Source of the DNA: Lachnospiraceae bacterium MC2017
Lineage (GTDB): Bacteria; Bacillota; Clostridia; Lachnospirales; Lachnospiraceae
Direction: 5' to 3'
Length of the DNA stretch: 64,000 bases
Assembly: GCA_000701625.1 (NCBI GenBank)
Contig: JNJK01000011.1
Location: 1 to 64,000, forward strand
Below, one piece after another: positions 27,572 to 35,497 of this stretch. A program made the translations under genes and the position numbers. Below the pieces are notes generated by a model. That model worked only from the letters and a program-made list of their open reading frames with translations, did not search any database and was not told the origin of the DNA. The first letter of the stretch is position 1. The number at the start of each line of letters is the position of its first letter.

Positions 27572-29224
27572 TTATTTTTCAGCTTCGTTTTTCTGATCTG
27601 TAGAACAAGACCTTCTCATTTTATCTGTCCATGGCATCAATTCATCTATGTGTTCGGACTCATCATTGTAGCCCATCATTTCAATCAATACCGTTTCCAA
27701 ATATTTCATGACATTTAGCTTGTTACGTTTTGCACTTTCGACCAGGCTATATATAATCGCACTGGTTTCAGCGCCGTCAGTAGAATTATGGAACAGGAAG
27801 TTCTTTCTTCCGACAGCGTACGGACGAGCGCTGTTTTCCGCGAAATTATTAGAAATCGGGATGCGTTCATCCAGCAAATAATTCATAAGATATGGCTTTT
27901 GGTTTTGGGTATAATTAACAGCCTTGCCCAGACGGCTTCCGTCAGAGGCATGGATTGTTTCAAGCCATTTCCAAAATTTTTCCCAAATCTCCGGTTCCTC
28001 TTTTTTCCGGATCTGTTTTCTTCGTTCGGGATCATCTGTTCCACTCAACTCTCTCTCTTTCTCAAAGAGCTGGTTGCAGTAATCAAATCCGATTTCTGCC
28101 GGAATAGCGTTCCCGTCCGGTTTAGCCTTTTTCCTAGCTACCGGGATTGCATCTGCCCACTTTCTTCGGACATGTGCAAGGCAACCGCATCTTGTGATAG
28201 TATCAGGTAGCTTATTGTATCCCTGATAGCCGTCACATACGGCATACTTTCCTTGGAATCCTCTTAGGAATTCTTTGGCATGTTCTCCATGCCTTGAGGG
28301 CTGATATTCATACATCGCGATGGGAGGAAGTCCATCGTTTCCGGTGCAGTACAGCCACATATAGGATTTTGACTGTGGTGTCTTTCCCTTCTCTTTGAGA
28401 ACCTGACACGGAGTCTCATCCATGCAGATCAATATCCTGTCCATCAGATAATGATGCAGCCTTTCATAGACGGGTCTGAAATATTTATCAGCACAGGTTA
28501 TGATCCAGTTAGACATTGTAGCTCGTGGAATCTTTGCTCCATCTTGTAAAAAGCTCTTTTCCTGTCTGTACAGCGGAACTGCGTTAACGTATTTCATATA
28601 TGTTATAAACGCAACAATTGAAGGTGTAGCGGGGCTTCCCTTGATCAGTCCTTCTGGTACTTTTGCACTTACTATCACTGAAGACTCATCACTACTGCAG
28701 TGCCTGCAGATCACAGTCTCCTGATAAACTTCTATGTGTTTGATCTTTGCTGGAATGATCTCAATCTCGTCTCTGACAAACTTTTGACCAAGATGCTCCA
28801 TTTCACCATTGCAGTTAGGACAGATCCGATCTTCTGGATCTACTGGAATGACACGCTTTTCCGATGGAAGATTTTTATAGATTTCTTCGTTTGTAGACTT
28901 CTTTTTTCGAGACTCTTTTCTTTTATAAGATGAAATCTCTTTTTCAACTTCAACATCTTCCGGTGTTTCATCACCAAAAAGGCTCAGCTGTCCAGGGATG
29001 TTGAAGTTTTTGGATTTCTCACTTTTTGAACCGAAAATAGCTTTTTTTAGATAAGCGATAGTTTCAGCCTGTTCAGCAATAGTCTGCGCCTGTGAAGCAA
29101 TCTTCGCATTAAGATCTGCTATAGTCTTTAATTGCTCTGTATTCTGCTTCTGCAGTGTTAAAAGCTCTTCCTGGGACTCCAGTAACTTATTCAGTTTTTC
29201 TTCAATCCCAGTCGGTATCATCAA
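27572..29224 (-). CDS. tnpC: IS66 transposase TnpC
   Basis: 550 residues, full length. N-terminal coiled coil (residues ~5-70, many Gln/Leu heptads), then the zinc-ribbon region ICPNCNGEMEHLG...VICRHC, then the DDE catalytic core: CMDETPCQVL, AVCDGYQGYN and NNFAENSARPYAVGRKNF for the D, D, E residues. Catalyses strand transfer for the element. The start is ATG at 29221 or the preceding TTG. No frameshift seen, so the copy may be active. Confidence 0.95.
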   Translation of the reverse strand: MMIPTGIEEKLNKLLESQEELLTLQKQNTEQLKTIADLNAKIASQAQTIAEQAETIAYLKKAIFGSKSEKSKNFNIPGQLSLFGDETPEDVEVEKEISSYKRKESRKKKSTNEEIYKNLPSEKRVIPVDPEDRICPNCNGEMEHLGQKFVRDEIEIIPAKIKHIEVYQETVICRHCSSDESSVIVSAKVPEGLIKGSPATPSIVAFITYMKYVNAVPLYRQEKSFLQDGAKIPRATMSNWIITCADKYFRPVYERLHHYLMDRILICMDETPCQVLKEKGKTPQSKSYMWLYCTGNDGLPPIAMYEYQPSRHGEHAKEFLRGFQGKYAVCDGYQGYNKLPDTITRCGCLAHVRRKWADAIPVARKKAKPDGNAIPAEIGFDYCNQLFEKERELSGTDDPERRKQIRKKEEPEIWEKFWKWLETIHASDGSRLGKAVNYTQNQKPYLMNYLLDERIPISNNFAENSARPYAVGRKNFLFHNSTDGAETSAIIYSLVESAKRNKLNVMKYLETVLIEMMGYNDESEHIDELMPWTDKMRRSCSTDQKNEAEK

Positions 29225-29360
29225 GTAAGATTCCTTTCGTTTCTTACCTACAATTATACTTCATATCGGTGTTTTTAAAAAGCACTCACCTCCATTAAAT
29301 CCGCTTAAAATCGACGTTTTTATACTCGTTTGGGCACATTTTTTTGGATATATTTTTCTA

Positions 29361-29714
29361 TCAAAAATCTCTGGCGGAAGAAGCTTGAATTGCCTTGGGC
29401 TGGTCGATTGCTAACCCTTCCATAAGCCATCTGAATTCCTGACGTGTCAGAGGCCTTACCTCTGATCTATTGCGCGGCCACTGAAATCTACCGCTATCTA
29501 AGCGCTTGTACATCAGGCAAAATCCATCTTTTTCGTGATGTAAAGCTTTTAATCTATCACCTCTACGTCCGCAAAAAAGATAAACACTGTTTTCAAAAGG
29601 ATCCATGGAAAAAGAATCTCGTATGATAGCCATAAGACCATCAATGCTCTTTCTCATATCAGTTCGTCCGGTCACCAGATATATATTTTTGACGCCGGAC
29701 AGATCACCTAACAC
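29361..29714 (-). CDS. tnpB: IS66 accessory protein TnpB
   Basis: 117 residues when started at GTG 29714, which overlaps the tnpA stop (GTGTTAG). This fits the family's usual 115-120 residues better than the longer upstream extension. VKNIYLVTGRTDMRKSIDGL and VYLFCGRRGDRLKALHHEKD are TnpB signatures. It is required with TnpA for IS66 transposition; its biochemical role is unclear. The overlap suggests translational coupling. Confidence 0.9.
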   Translation of the reverse strand: MLGDLSGVKNIYLVTGRTDMRKSIDGLMAIIRDSFSMDPFENSVYLFCGRRGDRLKALHHEKDGFCLMYKRLDSGRFQWPRNRSEVRPLTRQEFRWLMEGLAIDQPKAIQASSARDF

Positions 29715-30103
29715 AGGTTTCGCAGGATCATTAATGTATCCCGCAGAGTTTTTGGATCGGAATCCGCATCTATATCTACACGAAAACTTCCACATGATAT
29801 ATGAATACCGCTTTGACGTGTGCTTACATCATGTCGTGCTGCCATATCCTGCTCAGGTATAGTTGGTGGCAATGATTCCTGTTCATCCGGAATGATCTGA
29901 ATTGGAACAACTTCCTGCCTTTTGAACTTAGGATGATCAGGGATTTCATATGACTTTTTCTTCAGTTTTCGGATAAACCTATAAAGTGATGTTTGACTGA
30001 TTCCATTAGCCTCGCACCAATCTTTGTCAGTCATTCCGCTTGTACGACATCGTTGGATTACTTCGAACCATTCATCGTCGGTCTTAAAAAGAGCTTTGGG
30101 CAT
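29708..30103 (-). CDS. tnpA: IS66 accessory protein TnpA
   Basis: 131 residues. Residues ~10-45 form a helix-turn-helix (WFEVIQRCRTSGMTDKDWCE, then SLYRFIRKLKKKS), as in IS66 TnpA. The C-terminal part has SGIHISCGSFRVDIDADSDPKTL. AAGGAG precedes ATG at 30103. It is the first gene of the element, about 160 bp inside the right end, and could be transcribed from the R3 promoter just outside the element. Confidence 0.88.
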   Translation of the reverse strand: MPKALFKTDDEWFEVIQRCRTSGMTDKDWCEANGISQTSLYRFIRKLKKKSYEIPDHPKFKRQEVVPIQIIPDEQESLPPTIPEQDMAARHDVSTRQSGIHISCGSFRVDIDADSDPKTLRDTLMILRNLC

Positions 30104-30261
30104 CGAATCTCCTTTCCGAGTACGTTGGAAGTTAATTTATCCAATGTATCGACAATATGAAAGTAAAATTTCTCAACCTGCCAATGTAGCAGATTGGAGT
30201 TCGACACCATTATGAAGAAAAATCATACACCTGGAAATCCGGGGGCATACATTACGCTTAC

Positions 30262-30388
30262 CATTTAAAATTTACCACGTCCCCACTCCCGTTTCAACCA
30301 ATCCCTTAAACCAATCAGGGCAACCGCTTATCCGTATTGATGGAAATATTTATTGCATCTCCATCAACACGGATAAGCGATTGCCCTG
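30262..30388 (-). repeat. Array repeat R3 (hairpin plus promoter), abutted by IS66
   Basis: Hairpin 30316-30388 (73 bp). Promoter TTGAAA (30292-30297), 17 bp, TAAATT (30269-30274), extended TG. The IS66 target duplication overlaps the last base of the -10 box, so the promoter now faces tnpA. The hairpin starts 26 bp after the stop of the AAA gene. Confidence 0.85.
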
Positions 30389-30413
30389 ATTAGTGAGTTT
30401 GAAAGCCATTAAT

Positions 30414-32003
30414 TCATACCGTCACTTCAAACAATACTTTATCCCCTATTTCAACTCTCTTTAATCCTGTCTCCTTTTTCTTATTGAAATTGAAGCTCAG
30501 CATATATCCTGTGGTCAGGTTGAAGTATTCGAGATATTCACTGATCTGTTTTTCACCTTCAGTATTGTAGCTCTCACCACGCCATATTTTTAGTTCTATG
30601 ATGTATTGCTGCCCGAGATAATCCACAATCACATCTGTTCTTGTCTGATCTCTGGTCTGTGCTTCTATGTAGTAGTTCCCGGTTCCATTTATAATAGGCT
30701 TCAGATACAGAAGGAACAGTTCTCTTCCATCCTTTTCTTTGAATCTGTCTACGAGCGGACCGCAGATTTCTGTGTAAGTATCCTTAAACCGCTCCAGGAT
30801 CAGTCGCATATTCAACTTCCCATCTGTTACGAACTGATTTTTTGCCAGTCCGCCTTCTCTGGAGAAAACATTCTGCTTCAGTTCCTCATCAGAGAGGAAA
30901 AGATTATACAGCATAATCTCAAATATCCGGTTGGCTATCTTTACTGTATTATGATCGTTCCTTATCAGACCATACATCTGCATCTGAACGATCGAATCCT
31001 GCTGTGCATTCCATGTAAGTCTTGTTCCCTCCATCAGAATACTGCGTACCGAGTCTTTTAGTTCCGGATAATTGTTAAGGTTCTTTGTTAATGACTGGAA
31101 TAACGTATTATTCTCAGAAAGAAGAAGCTTGACTGCTTCATCAATACCGTCTCTTGTCCAGGCTTTTGACAACGGCATCGTCTTACTCACTTCTACATCT
31201 ATCAGTTCACAGATACGGCTTACCAAGAACGGATATCCATTTGTATAATCATATATCTGAGCGGCAATTTCTTCCGTATTCATTCCGGTGTGATGATCTG
31301 CCTCATATTCATCGAGCATACCCTTGATACCGTCTGCCGCCAGACTCATGTCGATCTTGAAATCTGATGCTATGTTCCACGGACTGTTTTCTTTTGAATC
31401 AGCTTCTTCACGGATTTTTGATTTGAGATGCTTTACATCTGTCACCCCGGCAAGGATGACAGATTGGAAGGTAGGTATACCATCCGACTCTCTGGCGATA
31501 TATCCATCACGCAACAAACCAAGGAAATCAAGAAATACCTGATTGTTTGTTGCACTATCCACTTCATCGATGAACATCACTATCGGCTTATCACTTATCG
31601 CAATCCATCGCCTGAATGTACGGTACAGTTCATCCATTTTTAGCTTGTCTGCTTCCTGATTGCAGTATGATTCCAATACATCTGCTGTTTTATCAGGGAT
31701 ACTAATTCCAAAGAATTCGCTCTGATCCAGAGTCAATCTTGAAAAAGATTGAACAAATTCCCCTTCTGTCTGATATCCAGCCTTCGTAATGCCTTCAAAA
31801 CTGAGGCTAAGGACAATATAATCACGCTGCAACGCACGTTGTAATGCTTTTAAGGTCGTTGTCTTACCATATTGTCTGGCTCTGTTTATCGTGAAATACT
31901 TGCCATCATCAACCAGTTTCTTTATCTCTAAAACTCTTTCGGAGAGATCTACCATATAGTGTTTTGATGGTATACACACAACTGTTGTATTAAATTTCTT
32001 CAT
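30414..32003 (-). CDS. AAA ATPase-like protein with C-terminal PD-(D/E)XK nuclease domain
   Basis: 529 residues. Residues 39-51 (INRARQYGKTTTL) are the degenerate P-loop of the AAA-ATPase_like family; PIVMFIDEVDSA near residue 140 is Walker B. The C terminus has RTDVIVDYLGQQYIIELKIW (D457, E470, K472) then QISEYLEYF, the PDDEXK_9-type nuclease core. Proteins of this build are multicopy in anaerobic Firmicutes and Bacteroidetes; their function is unsettled, with defence or mobile-element roles suspected. GAAGGAG precedes ATG at 32003. Single-gene cassette between R4 and R3, about 65 bp downstream of the R4 promoter. Confidence 0.85.
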   Translation of the reverse strand: MKKFNTTVVCIPSKHYMVDLSERVLEIKKLVDDGKYFTINRARQYGKTTTLKALQRALQRDYIVLSLSFEGITKAGYQTEGEFVQSFSRLTLDQSEFFGISIPDKTADVLESYCNQEADKLKMDELYRTFRRWIAISDKPIVMFIDEVDSATNNQVFLDFLGLLRDGYIARESDGIPTFQSVILAGVTDVKHLKSKIREEADSKENSPWNIASDFKIDMSLAADGIKGMLDEYEADHHTGMNTEEIAAQIYDYTNGYPFLVSRICELIDVEVSKTMPLSKAWTRDGIDEAVKLLLSENNTLFQSLTKNLNNYPELKDSVRSILMEGTRLTWNAQQDSIVQMQMYGLIRNDHNTVKIANRIFEIMLYNLFLSDEELKQNVFSREGGLAKNQFVTDGKLNMRLILERFKDTYTEICGPLVDRFKEKDGRELFLLYLKPIINGTGNYYIEAQTRDQTRTDVIVDYLGQQYIIELKIWRGESYNTEGEKQISEYLEYFNLTTGYMLSFNFNKKKETGLKRVEIGDKVLFEVTV

Positions 32004-32070
32004 TTGTATATCTCTCCTTCGTTATTGCTATACTATATTCTCAGATATTGGTAACGTGTACTATTAGTTC

Positions 32071-32190
32071 AATTTACCACGTAACCACGCCCGTTTCAAC
32101 CAATCCCTTAAACCACTCAGGGCAACCGCTTATCCGTATTGCTGGAAATATACGATGTATCTCCATCAACACGGGTAAGCGGTTGCCCTG
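32071..32190 (-). repeat. Array repeat R4 (hairpin plus promoter)
   Basis: Hairpin 32118-32190 (73 bp), with base pairing restored at one position where other copies mismatch. Promoter TTGAAA (32094-32099), 17 bp, TAAATT (32071-32076), extended TG. Reads into the AAA/PD-(D/E)XK gene. Confidence 0.85.
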
Positions 32191-32221
32191 AAATATCTTC
32201 TACTTAAGAAAAACTAGACGT

Positions 32222-32659
32222 CTATAATCCTCCAAACATCTTCTTCAACCTGAATGTCGTTATCCCATCTTTGCTCTCGCTATCCAGTTCAAGAATTTCA
32301 TCCTGTGACAACATCAGTTCTGATGGATTACGACCAATGATGATATATTGATTCTCGGTATCTAATGCTATATGTTGCCGCATATCATCATCGAGTAACA
32401 GATCCGCATTGTCTATCACAAACAGCCTACCCTTAGCATTCTTAATCGTATCTTTATAATCCTTGTTGTGATCCACATAGTTGAAGCATCTAAGCCTGCT
32501 ATCCTCTGAAGAATATTCATACAAAAAAGAATACACCGCAGATTTACCTGTCCCGGAATCCCCGCTCACAAATGTCACATTCGAATCCAACTGCAGATCC
32601 ACTACATAATTAGTATGCCTCGTCTGTATCTTGTCTAGAACGATCGGCTTAATCTTCAT
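32222..32659 (-). CDS. Small P-loop ATPase, module copy A
   Basis: 145 residues. VSGDSGTGKSAV (residues 31-42) is a clear Walker A and RLFVIDNADLLL (78-89) a Walker B. It corresponds to the N-terminal ATPase half of the protein at 34247-34801 (VIRGDSATGKTTLVEMINEY; DSIVFIDEDNEF), but lacks the EDSNSG extension, which in this copy is a separate gene. The start overlaps the DUF4869-like gene by 11 bp, so the two are translationally coupled. Function unknown; a regulatory or defence-type ATPase is a guess. Confidence 0.65.
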   Translation of the reverse strand: MKIKPIVLDKIQTRHTNYVVDLQLDSNVTFVSGDSGTGKSAVYSFLYEYSSEDSRLRCFNYVDHNKDYKDTIKNAKGRLFVIDNADLLLDDDMRQHIALDTENQYIIIGRNPSELMLSQDEILELDSESKDGITTFRLKKMFGGL

Positions 32660-33089
32660 TTTTCCACCACTCTCTCAAGCCTTCATAGTCATCAAACTCA
32701 TGAATACCCTTATTGTCAATTCCCTGTGCTTTCTCCATATTAAATGCAATCATAGGATATTCACAATATACCTTCCCTGCGTCAAGACTGTATATGACTT
32801 CAAGTGCATTCTCGCCGCATTCACATATATCAAATATCCTATTTGGATTGTACATAATATTCAATACAGTCTTGCATCCTGTGGACAACTTATCAATATT
32901 CAGCCTTGTACCGTCAAACCTCGAACCTATGACATATTTTTCCAACATCTCTGAATGATCGATCTTCTTTATGATATCCTTTGCTTTATCATCAATCAAT
33001 TCAGATGTATTCTTATTAAAATATATATCATTGAATCTTACGATTTCTTCTTTTTCCGGAATTGAGCTTTTCTTATAAACAGTTATCAT
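32649..33089 (-). CDS. DUF4869-like protein, module copy A
   Basis: 146 residues, the same length as its paralogue at 34810-35250. Shared pattern: VRFNDIYFNKNTSELIDDKA...IKKIDHSE...LSTGCKTVLNIMYNPNRIFD ICECGENA against YFKNTYTDEWITDEL...IKDIDKSE...LSGGVKTLICIYKKPDKIFN. I recall this fold as DUF4869. Function unknown; an ATPase partner is suggested by context. The ATG directly follows the upstream gene's TAA and the 3' end overlaps the ATPase gene. Confidence 0.6.
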   Translation of the reverse strand: MITVYKKSSIPEKEEIVRFNDIYFNKNTSELIDDKAKDIIKKIDHSEMLEKYVIGSRFDGTRLNIDKLSTGCKTVLNIMYNPNRIFDICECGENALEVIYSLDAGKVYCEYPMIAFNMEKAQGIDNKGIHEFDDYEGLREWWKNED

Positions 33090-33779
33090 TTATAAACCCA
33101 CTTTCGCAAATGAATCCTTTCGTACCGAATACTCAAAAATGTTCTTTATCTTTTCTTCCGCAGTTAGTCTTTTTTCATCAAGGCCGCAAATATCGTCTTC
33201 TTCTCTTTTAGTCCAATCACAGCAATCCACCATGAAGCAATCGCCAATCCTGCCTTTTGATGTTTCAAAGCCGGTATTTCTCGTTATTTCAAAAAGCAGT
33301 TTTGCTGATAATTGCTCTGTATTAAGAGAATCAGAAATCTTTAGTTCTTCTTTCATTGAGGCAAGTTTTTTGTCATCACCGCCGTTACGAATGATACTCA
33401 CAAACAGATTCTTTAATTCTATCAACCTAACCCTTTTATCTTTTAACTCATCCTCTTTGGCAAATATCCAATCTTCCAACATCTGAAACGATAGAAGCAC
33501 AAACTCAAAAGAGTGGATTTTTATCACTGAGACATTTTTCTTATTCTTCAGAGCGATATATAACCTCTGTGTTTCTCTCAAGACATCCGGATTATCTATG
33601 GCATTATCCATTAATACGTAATACTTGTTATCATCCTCTTCTAATCTGGATACTGCTTTACACAGCTCAGTATTATTCTTTTTTGATTCCACAGTATAAT
33701 CTTTATACAGCGTCTTGAAGATTCTCTTCCAGAATTCATATCCTGACTTTGAATCTTCACACCACACATAAGTGTTCAA
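33090..33779 (-). CDS. EDSxSG-motif protein (possible TOPRIM-like), module copy A
   Basis: 229 residues. It begins NTYVWCEDSKSGYEFWKRIF, matching the EDSNSGFEFF motif fused to the ATPase in copy B. YYVLMDNAIDNPDVLRE around residue 55 has a DxxxD arrangement that could be the second acidic motif of a TOPRIM-type fold (inference). The C-terminal half (LNTEQLSAKLLFEITRNTGF) resembles the tail fragment of copy B. Start TTG at 33779 with AAGGAGC seven bases upstream. First gene of a three-gene unit, about 70 bp after the R5 promoter. Confidence 0.55.
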   Translation of the reverse strand: MNTYVWCEDSKSGYEFWKRIFKTLYKDYTVESKKNNTELCKAVSRLEEDDNKYYVLMDNAIDNPDVLRETQRLYIALKNKKNVSVIKIHSFEFVLLSFQMLEDWIFAKEDELKDKRVRLIELKNLFVSIIRNGGDDKKLASMKEELKISDSLNTEQLSAKLLFEITRNTGFETSKGRIGDCFMVDCCDWTKREEDDICGLDEKRLTAEEKIKNIFEYSVRKDSFAKVGL

Positions 33780-33843
33780 TAGTAATGCTCCTTATTTCCT
33801 ATAAAAATTTGAAAGAAAACACAGTAATTTCTTCCTACAACAT

Positions 33844-33972
33844 AATTTAAAATTCTATCACGCAACAACTCTTGCTTCAACTCATCCCTTAAACCACTTC
33901 AGGGCAACCGCTTATCCGTATTGATGGATATATATATTGTATCTCCATCAACACGGGTAAGCGATTGCCCTG
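33844..33972 (-). repeat. Array repeat R5 (hairpin plus promoter)
   Basis: Hairpin 33900-33972 (73 bp). Promoter TTGAAG (33875-33880), 17 bp, TAGAAT (33852-33857), extended TG. Its spacer resembles that of R2. Reads into the EDSxSG gene of module A. Confidence 0.85.
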
Positions 33973-34065
33973 AAGCGAAAGTATGGTGCCAATCTGCATT
34001 TGCAATTTTAGTCTTTCTCCCACATCATTTTACCTATGTGGAATTTAAATACAAATGGAATATTA

Positions 34066-34801
34066 CTACAGCTCTATATCTTCTACCCGCGATAAAACCT
34101 TTTTAACTATATTCTCACTCAGATAAGCTGGGTTCAAATGATCCTTCTTGTATTTCAAGTATGAACCCTGGCTCTTGGAGATAAGAGTCTTTGTAAAAAA
34201 TCTTTCCCAACTGAAATTCTCCGAACTCTCTATGTAATCCGAAGGGTTATGTATAATTTTTACCCTCTGAAATCCCACTAAAAAACTCAAACCCTGAATT
34301 AGAATCTTCAACTATGAGTTCTTCCGGTCTAACTAACTCGTGCGGTCTATGATTTCCATAAATATGGTAAAACTCGTGATAAACCTGCCGTAATCCGGCA
34401 TACTTTCCTGATGTTCTGATGCCATATATTTCTTCTACGCTATATGGAAGATTCGGAAGCCCTTCTCTTGTAATCAGGCAATAATAATTATCCGATTCTC
34501 TCACAGCTCTTGCAAATTCATCCGTTGGCAGGAATTCATTATCTTCATCTATAAATACTATGGAATCCCTTATAGTAGGAAGCAATGTCTTCCAGTCTCT
34601 TCCGCCAAGCACTCTGCACTGTTTATCGCATCGTAACTCTATACCGCTCTCCTGCCCAGACTCATAGTACTCATTTATCATTTCTACAAGGGTTGTTTTC
34701 CCTGTTGCGCTATCGCCTCTGATCACAGTGATATTTCTTTTTAAAGAAAATTCATATCTTACGGATGCATTGGAGATCGTAATCTGGTGTATCCCTTTCA
34801 T
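34066..34801 (-). pseudogene. ATPase-EDSNSG fusion protein, module copy B, broken by deletion and frameshift
   Basis: The 5' part (34247-34801, 184 codons) encodes Walker A GDSATGKT (residues 29-36), Walker B DSIVFIDEDNEF (79-90) and EDSNSGFEFFSGISEG (165-180), then meets a stop. Starting in another frame at about 34270, KIIHNPSDYIESSENFSWERFFTKTL... continues to a stop at 34066 and looks like the tail of the same protein family. The middle, about 100 residues by comparison with remembered relatives of ~300 residues, is missing. The ATPase half may still be made. AGGAG precedes ATG at 34801. Confidence 0.6.
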
Positions 34802-34809
34802 ATTTTCTC

Positions 34810-35250
34810 CTATCTAACGATCATTCCTGCCACAGGGATCAGTTCTTCCATACTATGAATTATCTGTCCTGTGTTGAGAATCTTAACAGTAAACTCGCCA
34901 TCTCCAAAATCCATAATATGCCTTAGATTTATGGTCACATCCATCACTTTTCCGATTTCCAGCAACCACTTCGCACAGTTATCTCCACACGCAGAAGCAT
35001 TAAATATCTTATCCGGCTTTTTATATATACAGATCAATGTCTTCACGCCACCAGATAGTTCTCTTGGCGAGATACCGCCTAAAACAGGGCTGTCTATTAT
35101 TCTTGGGCCGATCACTTCTGATTTATCTATATCCTTTATCATCTTTCGTGATAACTCATCTGTGATCCATTCATCGGTATAGGTGTTCTTAAAATAACGC
35201 GCCGGATTATATATTACTTCCGGCATTTCGCCGTAATATATTGATAACAT
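34810..35250 (-). CDS. DUF4869-like protein, module copy B
   Basis: 146 residues from ATG at 35250, chosen because AAGGAGG lies seven bases upstream; the 24-codon upstream extension has no RBS. Sequence YYGEMPEVIYNPARYFKNTY, IKDIDKSEV, LSGGVKTLICIYKKPDKI, NASACGDNCAKWLLEIG and NLRHIMDFGDGEFTV is conserved in the family I know as DUF4869. It ends 8 bp before the ATPase gene of the same unit. Its paralogue is at 32649-33089. Biochemical role unknown. About 75 bp downstream of the R6 promoter. Confidence 0.7.
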   Translation of the reverse strand: MLSIYYGEMPEVIYNPARYFKNTYTDEWITDELSRKMIKDIDKSEVIGPRIIDSPVLGGISPRELSGGVKTLICIYKKPDKIFNASACGDNCAKWLLEIGKVMDVTINLRHIMDFGDGEFTVKILNTGQIIHSMEELIPVAGMIVR

Positions 35251-35321
35251 CCTATACCTCCTTTCTTTTTGAGAATCCATATACACAGTATATGCTCCGT
35301 ACACATATAAACACTTGTACA

Positions 35322-35380
35322 AAATTAATTATACTACCACGTCCCCACTCCCGTTTCAACCAATCCCTTAAACCACTCAG
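35322..35380 (-). repeat. Array repeat R6, truncated: promoter half only
   Basis: Carries the promoter half: TTGAAA (35354-35359), 17 bp, TAGTAT (35331-35336), extended TG, with spacer like R3. The 73-bp hairpin is missing except its outermost CAG (35378-35380), after which unrelated chromosomal sequence starts. This is the right end of the array. Confidence 0.8.
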
Positions 35381-35497
35381 CGAACAGTAACTCGATACAT
35401 TTTTTTGACAGATAACAAAAACGTGTGGTTTAAATTTGCCAAAGATAGTGTATAATATTTAGTGCAATATTGAGAAAATTCAAAGGGAGCAATAAGT

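Larger units (their letters stand above)
27523..30261 (-). mobile_element. IS66-family insertion sequence, complete, 8-bp target duplication
   Basis: The ends read GTAAGCGAAATGTATTACAC at 27523 and, inverted, GTAAGCGTAATGTATGCCCC at 30261: terminal inverted repeats starting with the family's GTAA. The flanks 27515-27522 and 30262-30269 are both CATTTAAA, an 8-bp target duplication as expected for IS66. The 2739-bp element holds tnpA, tnpB and tnpC, all intact. It is inserted directly after the -10 box of repeat R3, cutting the YgiT cassette from its promoter. Confidence 0.95.
25647..35380 (-). other. Cassette array: genes punctuated by hairpin-promoter repeats
   Basis: Six copies of a ~125-bp repeat lie at 25647, 26881, 30262, 32071, 33844 and 35322 (the last truncated). 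Every gene between them is on the minus strand and each gene group is followed by one repeat. Cargo is accessory: PD-(D/E)XK-like proteins, toxin-antitoxin, P-loop ATPases, DUF4869-like proteins. The left border is a UDP-glucose dehydrogenase scrap; the right border is a repeat cut exactly at the base of its hairpin. No integrase or recombinase is in the window apart from IS66. Confidence 0.75.

Noticed and set aside
25703-33972. Repeat hairpins as intrinsic terminators
   Set aside because: Neither strand has a T-run after the 73-bp hairpins; the 3' side continues with GGTTTAAGGG-type sequence leading into the promoter.
25703-33972. RNA-level conservation proven by G-U pairs on the minus strand
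   Set aside because: Three shared differences give G-U on the minus strand, but R4 and R5 have one that gives G-U only on the plus strand. Transitions always do so on one strand, so the evidence is weak.
34066-34311. Separate small gene of 81 codons
   Set aside because: Its start codon has no RBS and its sequence reads as the tail of the upstream ATPase-EDSNSG protein in a shifted frame.
25647-35380. Integron with attC sites
   Set aside because: The one-way gene cassettes invite this, but the repeats lack GTTRRRY/RYYYAAC core sites, the hairpin arms are nearly perfect without the usual bulges, and no integron integrase is present.
25647-35380. CRISPR array
   Set aside because: Repeats are ~125 bp and spaced by 1-4 kb with whole genes; no cas genes.
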